A DNA stretch of 64,000 nucleotides from Glossina fuscipes (Eukaryota; Arthropoda; Insecta; Diptera; Glossinidae). The translations under genes and the position numbers were made by a program. The DNA lies in NCBI RefSeq assembly GCF_014805625.2, contig NW_023998417.1, positions 5,729,722-5,793,721 of the forward strand, given 5' to 3'. Of the stretch, positions 14,106 to 25,369 are shown piece after piece; position 1 is the first letter of the stretch; every line of letters starts with the position of its first letter. The notes beneath the pieces are model-generated. The model saw only the letters and a list, made by a program, of their open reading frames with translations, was not told where the DNA came from and made no database searches.

Positions 14106-14644
14106 TAAATAAATGTTAATTCAAATAATCGAAATGAAAGTCAATACTTTAAAGAGTTCCCGCCATAGACAGATAGATTAAGTGATTTCGGTTAAAGCGC
14201 CGCAGGGCCTGGCTCAAGTGTTGTCACTTATTAATGTTTTACAAAAATAATTTTCTTTTTTTTCTTCATTACGCAAGCAAATTCTTAGTAAGTCCTGAAC
14301 ATTGCTATTTTATTACTTTTTTCTTTTATTTATTTTATTTTAATCGTTTATTTAACTAAACTAACCAAACTAAACTAACTTAAGAAAAATAAATGTTTTT
14401 CCTCGATGTTTATTACGAAACTATGCATAACTTTCAACTAAAAAGATTAAAAGCAAAATTCCTAAGCAATAGTTTTACATATACTAGTGTCCTTACTTCG
14501 AACTAATTCTATGAGATTTTTTGTAATAAATAAAAATAAAATTTGATAATACTTTTTGATATATTTCCGTAAGCCGTCAGCTTTATTAGCTGATAGGAAA
14601 AACAATTAAAGTCTAATAATTATAAGTGTAGGCCATAAATGTTA

Positions 14645-14646
<2 letters not shown>

Positions 14647-14678
<32 letters not shown>

Positions 14679-14773
14679 CATTTCTCTGTATTTCATTGAT
14701 TACAAAACATTTAGCCGACAGAGGCCTACCTAAAATGTTTGTACAAAAAAAAAAAAAAAAAAAAAAAAAAAAA
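14647..14773. repeat. Foldback: T29 run, inner palindrome, A29 run
   Basis: A run of 29 T (14647-14675) and a run of 29 A (14745-14773) enclose about 70 bp. Inside, TACAAAACATTT (14701-14712) is an imperfect inverted match of AAAATGTTTGTA (14732-14743), around a centre containing AGGCCT. The whole block could fold into a hairpin, with a 25-nt bulge on the left arm. It may be a small foldback element or the product of two oppositely inserted retrosequences; no target duplication was obvious. Confidence 0.7.
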
Positions 14774-16201
14774 CAATTCATAAAAATAGCATAAATTAAT
14801 TATCAGTGATTTTTGGGAATTTCTCAGTACAGCTGTACACATTAGTTCGAAGAGCAAGCTTTAAATGTAACATTTGATCAATATCAAGCAAGCAATAAAG
14901 AAGCATGCGGAAGATGGAAATTCCATAAGTGTTTTTACGTTTTTATTGAAACACTATTTACGAAAAATAATGGTATACTAATTTCATCATTTTGTTTGTT
15001 ACACTTAAAAATACCCATTAAAGGATCTGTAGAAGATATGAGAACTGTGTTAACTTAAAACTTTAAGTCGAGATAAACATTCGTTTAATTGGTAAGAATT
15101 GCTCTGAATAACTTTATTAAAATAGAAAATAGAAGAGAGAAGAGATAACCTTAGGCTATGTGCGTATGAATTGAATGAGTTAAATGAATATACTGGGCTT
15201 TGACGCTCTATAGAGTGAATCCTTTTCGCAACAAGGCTGGCATATAAGTTCTATTGCACTCTTGCTTACTTTACCAATGACGCAAGAAGTCATTCTGTTC
15301 ATATGATTAGAGTTTCACTTTTTATGTTTAAAGTAAATAAAAATGCCATGTAGCTTAAAAGGGGACGTTTATCCATTACTGGTTAAAATTGGTAGACTAC
15401 AAATTGATGCATATATAGAAAATTGAAATTTAAAAATTCCAGAGAATTATTTACAGGGAGGAGTTAAAAGATTATCATCTTCAGAAAATAAATATAATTT
15501 CCTTATTACAAATAATGCAAGGCAGGCGAAAGCTAGTATTTGTAAAAATAATTTTTTATGCATTTTTTCTTTTTTTTTCTTTTTTTGTTTTTAATTAATA
15601 TATATATTGAATGAAATCTTGTTTACCTTCGATGATAGGTATCCAAAATTCATTACTTGTCGAACGTAGTAGTTTGTTTGTTTTTTTTTTTTTTTTTTTT
15701 TAATTAAAAACATTTTGGCAAAGTGCGTATTATATATGAGTTAAATGGACACCTTTTAGCTAAACATAAAGACCAGCAATGTCAATAACTTATACGTACA
15801 CAAAAACAAGTAAATAAACAAACAAACAGACAAACAAAATAAGTAATTCGAGTTTGGAACGACTTAGCAATGACCTCAATTTTTCCATACAAAAATCTTA
15901 ATGTACAGCAAGAAATAAAGGTGGCCTAAACGTAATGATAAAGGAGGAAGATTCAAGGCATAAGAGGCATAAATTATTTTAAAATTTCTTTGTACTTTAA
16001 GCTATGGGTAGATAATGAAGTACGTATTTACCCACAGGCTCAGGATAACAGGTTTTTTCACTCAAATGTATTTTCCCGAATTTTAAGTGATATAACGAAT
16101 ATACATATACCCCGTCAGTAAGTTTAGTATAGTTTTCTTCATAATATGTAAGACAACTAATAAGCAACCAACATAAATAATAAATAGCTTCGTTTATGCA
16201 G

Positions 16202-16203
<2 letters not shown>

Positions 16204-16235
<32 letters not shown>
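16204..16235. repeat. Poly(A) run of 32
   Basis: Thirty-two consecutive A. A second A-rich run follows at about 16350-16380. Either could be a relic retroposon tail, but no upstream element is recognisable. Confidence 0.9.
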
Positions 16236-16241
<6 letters not shown>

Positions 16242-17299
16242 TTAATCATGTTTTAAAAGATTCTTCTCTCATATAACAAACATACAGCATAGGTATGCGT
16301 ATATTTATATCATATGCATATATGTTTAAGATTAAATTTCATTCAAACAAAAAAAAAAAAAAAAAAAATACAAAAAAAAATATACAAAAAACATTTATAA
16401 AAAAAAATATTTTTATTGTACAATTATGAAATCTGTTTTGCATTATGATGACTGTTCATGCGTCAAGTGGATTTGAATACACATCCGCTTGGTATATTCG
16501 AATATTAGAATACGGTAACAGCACTTCTCTGCGTATATGGCGATGAAAAGGTTACTTCTCTATTCAATGTCTATATGAAACTTTTATTTATTTTTTTTTC
16601 AGTTTTATAGTTAGGCAAGTGCCCGTATGAGTGAGTATTGGTGTTATGATTTATTTATGATTGAATTATTTTAATGAAAAGTTAGCAAAATTTGAATGTT
16701 TATAAGCACAGGTAACTTTCAAGACAACCTGTTAGATGATAGAACATTTTCAAAAGTGTTGTACTTAAGTGCCTTGCACTTTTAATACCATTTTTATTAG
16801 TACTTGTTTTTGTTAACGATAAGTACGTATTAGGTTTACATGTTACGAGTGAAATACTTTGCCTTTTTACATGGTTTATACATTAGTTACTTGTATGTAA
16901 ATATATATATATATATATATATATATCGATAGAACGCCCAAAATGCTGAATGCGGTATAGAAAAGACGTCAATATATTGAAACATGCTCCGCATGCTTAA
17001 TGCGAATGGATGCGTTGCGATTAAACAAAAGAATTTTTTTTTATTTTTACATTTTTTTTTTACTTTTTTTTTTTGTAGGTTTCGTATAAACTAATGAATT
17101 ACACATGATTAGCAACTATTTAGCAGTTGTTTTTAGTGTGCGAAAAATTTTATGTAAAATAAATAAATTAACATAATATTAAAATTAAAATGCTTATTGA
17201 ATGATCAAAAAGAAAAAAAAAAAGTGCCGAACGAAAATGGGAAAAGATAATTCTTATGTCCTTCAGACAGATGCCCGAAAGTATACTTGTGTACATTTA

Positions 17300-18060
17300 C
17301 TAGTGTCATTTACTGTTTGTCCATCTCTCCGTCTGTAGTTTTGCGCTCTTGTAATATCTATAAATCGGTATGTTTTTTGCTCATCGTCTATTCGATCTTC
17401 CTCTTCCCAGCGGTTACTGTCGATTCATTCACCTGGCAATTCGTGTGCTTGTCCGACTACCATTCTTTTCATTTTCCTTTGCTTGACAATCAATTATCCC
17501 ACGCTGCTCTTTTATCTATTTGAAAACCCGTCCACGACCTGGACTTCTATTGTCACATTCATTCAATCCGGATTTTATAACGCTAACCATTAGTTTATCC
17601 GTTCGTCCATACGTCCTTGTATTCACTGGACCACTCGCATTCCTATTCGCTTGAATGCCTATCCTTTCAAGCACACATCTGCTCGTCTGTCTGCTCGACC
17701 TCCTTCTATCAGTTTTTATGTCCGCCCAACTATCCTTTTATATGATAAAATATTTTCCCATTTGTATATCCATCGGCTTGCATATCTGTTTAAAGTGGTA
17801 CAGTGTTACCGTTATCGTCGGACCACACAAACATCTATCTATCGTCCGTGCGCTAATCATGCATCTACAGGACCATTCTTCCATTTGTAACCAAGCGGGC
17901 CAGCCGTCCAATCACCCGTCCTTTAATACCTTTGCAATCTTCTTGATCTCCACAGCCGACTATTCCTCAGTCTGCTGATTATCCATTCACTTGTCTCATG
18001 TTGTAGCGAACTTCCCTACTCGTAAATTTATTCACCTTGTCATTCATCTAGAATCTCCAA
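17300..18060. repeat. Degenerate pyrimidine-rich cryptic repeat tract
   Basis: About 750 bp whose plus strand is strongly pyrimidine-biased and made of endlessly varied 4-8 bp words such as GTCCATC, CCGTCTGT, CGTCCATACGTCC and TCATTCA. It contrasts sharply with the A/T-rich flanks. Open frames across it in two registers are products of the missing stop codons in C/T-rich sequence. It looks like a decayed, expanded GTCY-type tetranucleotide array of the sort carried inside the window's dispersed repeats. Confidence 0.65.
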
Positions 18061-18658
18061 GCATATGGAGAGTTTACCGAAGAAGTTACTTTCAAGAAAG
18101 AAAACTTTGCACAAACTCATTACTCAAAATTGGAAATGGTATCAAAAGCGAAGTGGAACATAATAACGAACGGAGGCGCAAACATAAAAATAAACAAATG
18201 GTTAACTAAATCTTTTTTTTTTCTATTTAGCGGACATAAGTAATTATGTCTATCTGAAAAGTGTTCTGTGCCGTAGCGATTTCTTGTTTCAACTATGAAG
18301 TCTAGTCCTAAGCTCATAGCGAAAATTTCAAAAGTTTCCAATAAGAAAAATATCGAGACATTTGACTATCCCTGTAACTCTACATACATTAAATATATAT
18401 TGCAGTTTATTAAGATCCATCTATATTTGATAGAAACGGTTACCTTTAAAATGAAGAAATGGATCGACAAGCATTTTTGAAATTAGAATCTTGACAAAGG
18501 CATTTCACAAAACACTTCTCACACATATTTACATCTACGGCATCCTTTATATACATATTGCATGCATCTTTTTATAACCTTGCGGCACGTTTTTTGACTT
18601 ATCGGAAATAAAAAAAAACTAATCATACGTTAAGTATTCCGACTAATATTTTCCTAAA

Positions 18659-18841
18659 ATGTTGGCAAAAAATTTAAGTCTCGTTTTAATGGTTAACGGT
18701 ATTGCTGTACCGCCGAAATCGGCTTTAACTTATGTGGAAGAGGAACGAAAAAACGGCACAATTGCGGAAAACATTTGTCATAATTTTGCCGAAAAATTTA
18801 TTCATCTACGCAAAAATAAAAGAAAGTCTGCAGTTAACTAA
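18659..18841 (+). CDS. Possible small protein or terminal exon, 60 codons, unrecognised
   Basis: An isolated open frame from an ATG in a fly-like context (CCTAAAATG) to TAA. Unlike most short frames here it uses mixed codons with G/C at many third positions (CCG, TCG, GCG, GTG, GAG, CGC), which is unusual for the desert. The translation has a mildly hydrophobic start (MLAKNLSLVLMVNG), a polar middle (PPKSALTYVEEERKNG) and a basic tail (HLRKNKRKSAVN). A GTAAGT sits at 18851, just after the stop. I do not recognise a family; it could be a short secreted or mitochondrial protein, a last exon of a longer gene, or chance. Confidence 0.3.
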   Translation: MLAKNLSLVLMVNGIAVPPKSALTYVEEERKNGTIAENICHNFAEKFIHLRKNKRKSAVN

Positions 18842-21800
18842 AAAATACTGTAAGTAATTTCTTGTTTTTTTTTTAGATACAAATTTTTTCCTAGGATTTA
18901 TTATAAAAAAACTTTGCTCACAATTATTATTACATTATAAGAGATTTTTTTAATTAACTTATGATATGATTATCTTTAGCATGAAATAGCTATTGAAAAT
19001 TATTTTAAAAAAAAAATGCATAATTTTGTATGTGCGCGCATTTGCATAGAAATTCCGATGTTTAAAAAAAAAAAAAAAAGTTAATTAGAATCTTGAGACA
19101 AAGAAAATAATATGTAAAAATTTTGCTATACGAAGAAGAAGAAACACTTTATTTATAAAACACTATATAATAAAGCATTAGGTTAAGGTGAACAAGAAAA
19201 TTGCACATTTAAAAAGACGCATTCACAGGCATATTTGCGCACACACATCGAAAATAATTAGAAATCGTTAAGAAAAACAATAAAACAAAAAATCCAAGGA
19301 AAAAAAAAAAAAAATTTCAATAATCAAATTTGACTTTGACATTAATAATTCCATAAAAGGTCCATTAGAAAAATTAAAATACAAAAAAAAAAAAAAAATA
19401 CAATAATACAAAAAACAAAATAACGCATTCGATAAATAAGTTAATAAATTTTAAATAAAAAAAAAAAACACCAAACTATACACTCGCACACGCATCCGCA
19501 AACATTTGCTTATATACTTCATATATACACTAAAATATATCATATAACTCACTTGGGTTCTTCACTTCACTTAAATGTATATCCGTTTCCGTTTATTTAT
19601 TTACTTGTTTTTAAGTAAAAAAAAAACACCAAAAAAAAAAAAAATTGAAACTTAACGTTACTTTATCCGTTAGATTGTTTTAAGATATCCGTCAATTTTG
19701 GTTGCCAAGAAGATACTAACTGATATTGCTCGAACCGTTTTCAATAAAATTATACATAAATAATTTATATATATATATATTTCTTATTTTGTTGTTTTTC
19801 AAATAAAAATTTGTTCTCATTAAACAAAAGAAAAAAAAGGAAAGGAAAACAAAACTAAAGAAAACAAGAAAAACACAAAAATAAGAAACGACACAAAATA
19901 TTCATTCGGTATGTATGTATGTATGCAAACAAATGCAAAGATTTTATAAAAAAATATTAAGCCAAACTCACTAAAGCTTCAAGCCACAAACAAGAAGACA
20001 TGCATGTCGATCATGTAAAAATGTGTTTCCCACATGCTACCTGTTCGAAACGAACCGTTTTCGGAAGAAGCAAGTTTGAAAGCTAATCCAACCGATATAC
20101 ATATATATATATATATGTAGAAGTTGCATAGTTATAAAAATACTTGCATTATTATACTAGCGATGAGATGGTCAAGGTAAAATGAAAAAATTTTCAATTT
20201 TTTTCGCTCATGTTAACGCTAGCGCGTTGGCTCTCAACTTATTTGCTTCACTATCCTTAAGTTTATGCATATATATGCATATGCATGTATTTTATATAAA
20301 TACAAATATATTCTTGTGTTATAAGACAGGATGAAAGGATTATATAAAAAAAAAAGAGCTTAATTTCTGTTAAACCAGTCATTATATTAAAAATTATATA
20401 TATATATATATATACCATAGAGTGTTTTTATATCGTTACTTTAATATTATTCTAAACGATCTACTAAACGATTTTAAAAATATAATCTCTTAAAAGAATA
20501 ACGTCGCTTATATGTTTTGCAATGAATTCTGAACTATTACAGAAACGATCTTTATATAAAGCTAAAAAAGATGCTTGCATAAGATAAATATGTATAGACA
20601 TGAATATCTCTTGCATATGGCCTAACCGATTAAACATTTACGATCGCTTTTATTCTAATCTATATCGCTAATGGAATTCATTCCTAAATATTAGAAAAAT
20701 TGTTCTAATGAAGTTAGAAGCGATAGTTGACGTCCTTGAAATTTTAAAATAGAACGCGTAATGAAGAACTGTGCTAAGCGATGTAGTGCTGAGTATTTAA
20801 TGAGGCCTTTCTATCTTTTTAAACAGTCAGTTATCATAAGACTGTATGCTATAATGACGAAATTGCACGCATTGAAGTTCAAATTACTAGCCTACAGAGA
20901 CTTTTATCCGTTGGACATTTGTGAGTTTAATACTGAGGAATAATGTCGAATATAACAGAAAAAATTATATGTTTTCTTATTTGCTCCCGGGAATTATTGA
21001 CCTGTGCATTATGCAAAACCTAGATCTAGTCACGCCTATTTTTAACTAACTTTTCAGTAAGCATCGAAAGTGTAAACAGATCTCTGCTATTATTTATGAA
21101 CCGATAATGATAAATAAACTTGTTCTTTCTACAAGCTATTATATATAACTATTTCCAAGTAGGTTTGATAAACAAACCGTTTTAATGCTTAAGCAATACC
21201 TAAGCGTGATAGTCACTTAGTCAGATAGTCAGCTTAGATGTTACGGCTTCGTTCGAACGGAAATTTGCCTCTAACCGAACATTCTGAAAACGATGTTGAT
21301 TTGATTCTGATGTAAGTGCCCACTGAAAAAAATATGCCTTAATAGAGGCAACACCAATTGCTGAATATTCGGTTATCGAAAAGAACTTCTTTTTAATCTT
21401 CCAATAAAGAGGTGATGGAGGAAATTTCATTCTCTTCTAAAGGTTTTCTCTTCTAAAGGTTTTAGCTAACACATCGAAAGGTCATTTGTGGTAAAGTATG
21501 GTATGTATGTTGTATGAAGATATAATGTTAACGGAACACTATTATTATCGAAAAAGAAACATATTTTTTTAATAAGCATGATTAACGAATTCATATTTTT
21601 TTGAGTAGATTTTCTCGTTAATAATTTTTTTTTGGAAAAAAAAAAAAACAAATTTTTATACACAACAATACAATACCGACAATCAAGTTTTTGTAAACAA
21701 CGGCATCTATCACATTTGTCCAACTATTCATGTTAAAGTTTAATATGCGATCTTTGGTGACAAGGCCAGCGAAATCAAAATGTTTATTCAATGGATGTAT

Positions 21801-24043
21801 CATGTTCTTCGGTTTACTTTTTTTTATATATACATCGCAGGGATTATGTTAGATACACTAGATACATTCCATATTTGTAACTCATAAAAACATATCACAT
21901 ACAAATATCTGTGTGACGAATTTTTTCGTTTTTTTAGAAATGTCGGTTCAAGGAAACGATCATAAGTACGGATTTATAGGGTTTCAAAAATTTTGTTTCC
22001 AAATTTGCAAACATCTAAGTTCATAGAAGAATTCCTTCCCCTCCCGTCTTCTAGTATATAAAGGTAGCAGAGTATGTAAGTAAGGATTTTAGTTTGTATA
22101 CAATAACCGGTAGACACATAATACGACGCCCAAAAAATATGATTGAATATTCGCTTTATATATCAAGTGAATGGAATCGTTTTATATTCCATCCTTCTTC
22201 GAACAAATATCGTAAAGCAATTAATGTTATGTAGTTAAGGGTTCGGTTCGAGCTAAATGCAAATTTTTTCTATTTCTTGTTATTTTTCTTTTTTCCACTG
22301 TTCGCATTAAAGTAACTGTATAAGCAAAAAAAAAAAAATTTATCGCATACAAACGTACATATATACATACATAATTAATTAATTAAACATAGTTAAACCG
22401 TTTCTCAAAATTTGATTCACCAAAAGCAAAAAAAAAAAAAAAAAAATTTAAATACCTTCCTAGTACATGTTAAACCTTGATTGGCTTATGTTACTATTTG
22501 GTATCTAATATTTTTACCATGAACTTATTTCTAAAAACGCATTGAATTAAGAACCGTATCAAGAATCGATATGTAGACAATTTGATTAGGAAATCATTTA
22601 ATTTGCAATTTATTTAAGGAAATTTAAGGAAAAATTAATTAATTTACTCACTTTGAATACGTAGGTAGGAATAGGTGCTGGCAAAGTCATATGCCAATTG
22701 CTTTTCTTAATTAAAATTTTTCCATTAAAAATCTGCAACAAGGAAATTATGTATTATATAAATGGAATGTTTTGATGGATTACACTAAACTAAATTTAAA
22801 ACTAAAATAATATATTATTATTTAAATTATATGTAGTTGCCTACGAATACATTACTCTTCTAAGATGAAACGTAATTGAAAAGTTTTTTAAAAAAATCAT
22901 ATATTGTTTTATAAAAGTTTTTGGACGCTGTAGGCGTGCCCTTGGAAATGTTTAAGTCACTTCAAAATTTTTTTACAAATTTATGGGTGATACGTCATTT
23001 CCGCTAACGGGAAAATGTTTACTACAACTACATCATGGTCACCTAGACAGAAAAGTGGATAGACGCACAAACGGACATGTTTAGATGCAGTTCGAATTTA
23101 AAATTGGGGTAAGAGTTTATATACTTTATGGGATTTTTGAAACTTGTTTCTCAGTGTTTTAAAGGTATTGAAAAAAAAATTACATTTTCATACCCTATGA
23201 TAGGCACTCAAATACATTTCCGAATGTGCCGAATATATAGATTCAGATCAAAATGATATGAATATATAAGTTACTGAATAGACTGACAGTAATGTTAGTG
23301 CAGTGATCGCAAGACTTAATACCAAAATAGAAAAGAACGCCACACGTGATGAAAATACGTTAAAAATAATTCTGTTCATTAAAAAGCTTAAGCAACTAAG
23401 AAAGTGAAATTTACAAAAATAAAATTAAAATTAAAGCAAAAAAAAAATTTGGAATTAGAAAAGGGGTGAGAGAAAATATAAGATTGAGATAGAAAAATAA
23501 ACGCTCAAGCGTTCGATCAAAAGAAAACTTGGGTTTCGCATCCGTTATCCTGCGGCTAATAACCGGTACTCCATAGCGTTATACGAAAACACAAAAAGAG
23601 ATAGAAGAATGAGAAGCTTAGGACTCTTATCTTTGAACTTTATTTATATTTAGATGGCAATATAAACGCATTTTGTGTGTAGGTTCCGTCCTGTTGGACA
23701 ATATCATACTTGAAAAAAGAAACTAAAAATAAGAAAGCAGATGACGTATATAAATTGCCGCTCTTTGACGGAGCTTATTTCTCAGAATGATACGCTTAAA
23801 GGCACCTTTCACGTCGTGGTCATCTCAAGCTTTACATAAAAACTTTAGTTTAATAATAATAAATAAACGCTTTCTCGTTTCCCCTTTTCTTGATAAAAGG
23901 CATTATTTGTTGGGATTGGATATAAGTTTTAATTTATAAAATTGACAAAAAAACACGACAACATTAGTTCAATCTGCCTATAAAATTCTCTATTCTCTCT
24001 TATTTCTCTTATCCTCTCGTTTTTTTTTTTGCCCAATACACGT
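18842..24043. other. AT-rich intergenic sequence, no gene seen
   Basis: No supported coding region. The sequence is dominated by A-rich runs (for example 19065-19079, 19300-19314, 19382-19398), (TA)n tracts near 19768, 20099 and 20399, a 16-bp direct duplication CTCTTCTAAAGGTTTT at about 21433-21464, and one dispersed-repeat copy at 22921 listed separately. Confidence 0.55.
22921..23185 (+). mobile_element. Dispersed non-coding repeat, copy A
   Basis: About 265 bp that aligns along its length with 29676-29890: shared landmarks in order are CTTGGAAA, GTCAC, ACAAATTTATGGG, CATTTCCGCTAACGGGAAAA, an ACAGA/GGACA core, CGAATTT, TTTATGG and AAGGTATTGAAAAAA. The core resembles the GACAGACGGACA segments of fly mini-me-like or Helentron-like non-autonomous elements. 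No coding capacity. Family assignment is inference. Confidence 0.65.
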
Positions 24044-24285
24044 CAGCTGTTTTCTACGAAGGTAGATAAGGCAGCTTATGGTAATCATATGCCCGTTAAA
24101 TAAAATAATTAGTACACTTTGGCAACATTAACAGTAGAAAGCAAAAAAAATTTCACAGAGCATCAAACATTTTAGTAAATAATATTTCGTCTTAAAATTC
24201 AATATAATAATAATCTTCTACCAGAAACAAATACATTTCAAATTTCACGAAAAGAAAATTTTGCAATAGGAATTTTAAGCGCGCA
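24044..24285 (+). promoter_or_regulatory. Probable AdipoR core promoter and 5' UTR exon
   Basis: CAGCTGTT at 24044-24051 matches an E-box-like motif known from fly housekeeping core promoters, and TGGCAACAT follows at 24120-24128; a variant of the second motif (TGGCAACACT) occurs upstream of Snx3. A consensus donor (GTAAGT) at 24286 and a pyrimidine-rich acceptor ending at 25284 would define a 5' UTR exon of about 24130-24285 and an intron of about 1.0 kb before the coding start. Exact transcription start is inferred. Confidence 0.4.
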
Positions 24286-25369
24286 GTAAGTAACAAAAAA
24301 GAAAGGGGATAAAAAAAATAATTATGAAATCGATATATAATGAAGTAAAAAAAGTTTGTAATCAAATTGGGGTCAAAGAGAGTGTGTGTGCATGAGTATT
24401 AAAACAAATATAAATTGGTGTTATAATTCAGAATTCGAGAGAAATTAATAACTAAAAGCAAATAATATCAATAAAACGGAAAAAAAACATAAAAATAAAA
24501 CACGTATAGAAAAGAGTACTTAGAACGCCACGTCAAGTAGATCAAGAACGAGAACCAAAAAACGTATTGTTTATGTTCTTTATCTGATGGAGTTTTGCTA
24601 ATTTCTTCTCAAAATGTAAAAATCATTTATTTTATATAATCTAATAAGAAAATATTCATACATTTTTTGTTCTCACACTTTTTTTTTTTTTTTTAATCGA
24701 TTAAACGGCATTTTTCGCAATACACGTATAACTGCATGCTAACTGATTAGAATCATTTTGTTTATTGCTTTCAATATATTCTCACATAACTTTCTGTTTA
24801 TCTAATGAAGTGCAAGCTACGCTTTCTATCGAGATACATATGTATATACACAGGGGTGCCAGAGGAAGACGATAATGAGAATTTCACATGCAAACATCTA
24901 ACTGTCCCTAGATGAGTACATCTACATACATACATACATATAAGCATAAACAAAGTTATTACGTTCTTAAATGTCGCATATCAAAACAATCATTGCAAAG
25001 TTCATTTCTATTAAATACATTTTGTCGGTATACGCTTTCTTTTCTTTTTTTTTTTTTTTTTCTTCTACCAAATAATTACGGGACTCTTGTGGTAATGAAC
25101 AATAAAAAAATATTTTTGAAATAAAGAAATTTCAAGTTCGCTGTAGTTTCAAGAGGAATTAACAAAAAAAAGTTTGTGATTACAAATTTTCTTATCATAA
25201 ATTTAATTACGAAAGAAAACAGTAACATTACATACACGCATATATACATAATGAGAAATTTATCATATTATTTTTATATTTTAGCGTAACTAAGCGTGCT
25301 CTTCTAATCATATAACATAAAAATCTGGGTAGCGATTGTTGCGGTAAAACGGAAAATTGAACTCTTGAA

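Larger units (their letters stand above)
3306..18658. other. Gene desert, repeats only
   Basis: About 15 kb without a supported gene. Open frames here are short and lack coding character, domains or convincing splice partners. The stretch holds (TA)n and (GT)n microsatellites, poly(A)/poly(T) runs, fragments of dispersed repeats, a 52-bp tandem duplication, a T/A foldback and a degenerate pyrimidine tract; these are listed separately. The promoter of the minus-strand elongase should lie just above 3305 but I could not pinpoint it. Distal regulatory DNA may be present and cannot be recognised by eye. Confidence 0.6.

Noticed and set aside
17287..17978. Overlapping Ser/Pro/His-rich open frames
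   Set aside because: They exist in more than one register because the pyrimidine-rich tract lacks stop codons; composition follows the repeat, with no domain or splice partner.
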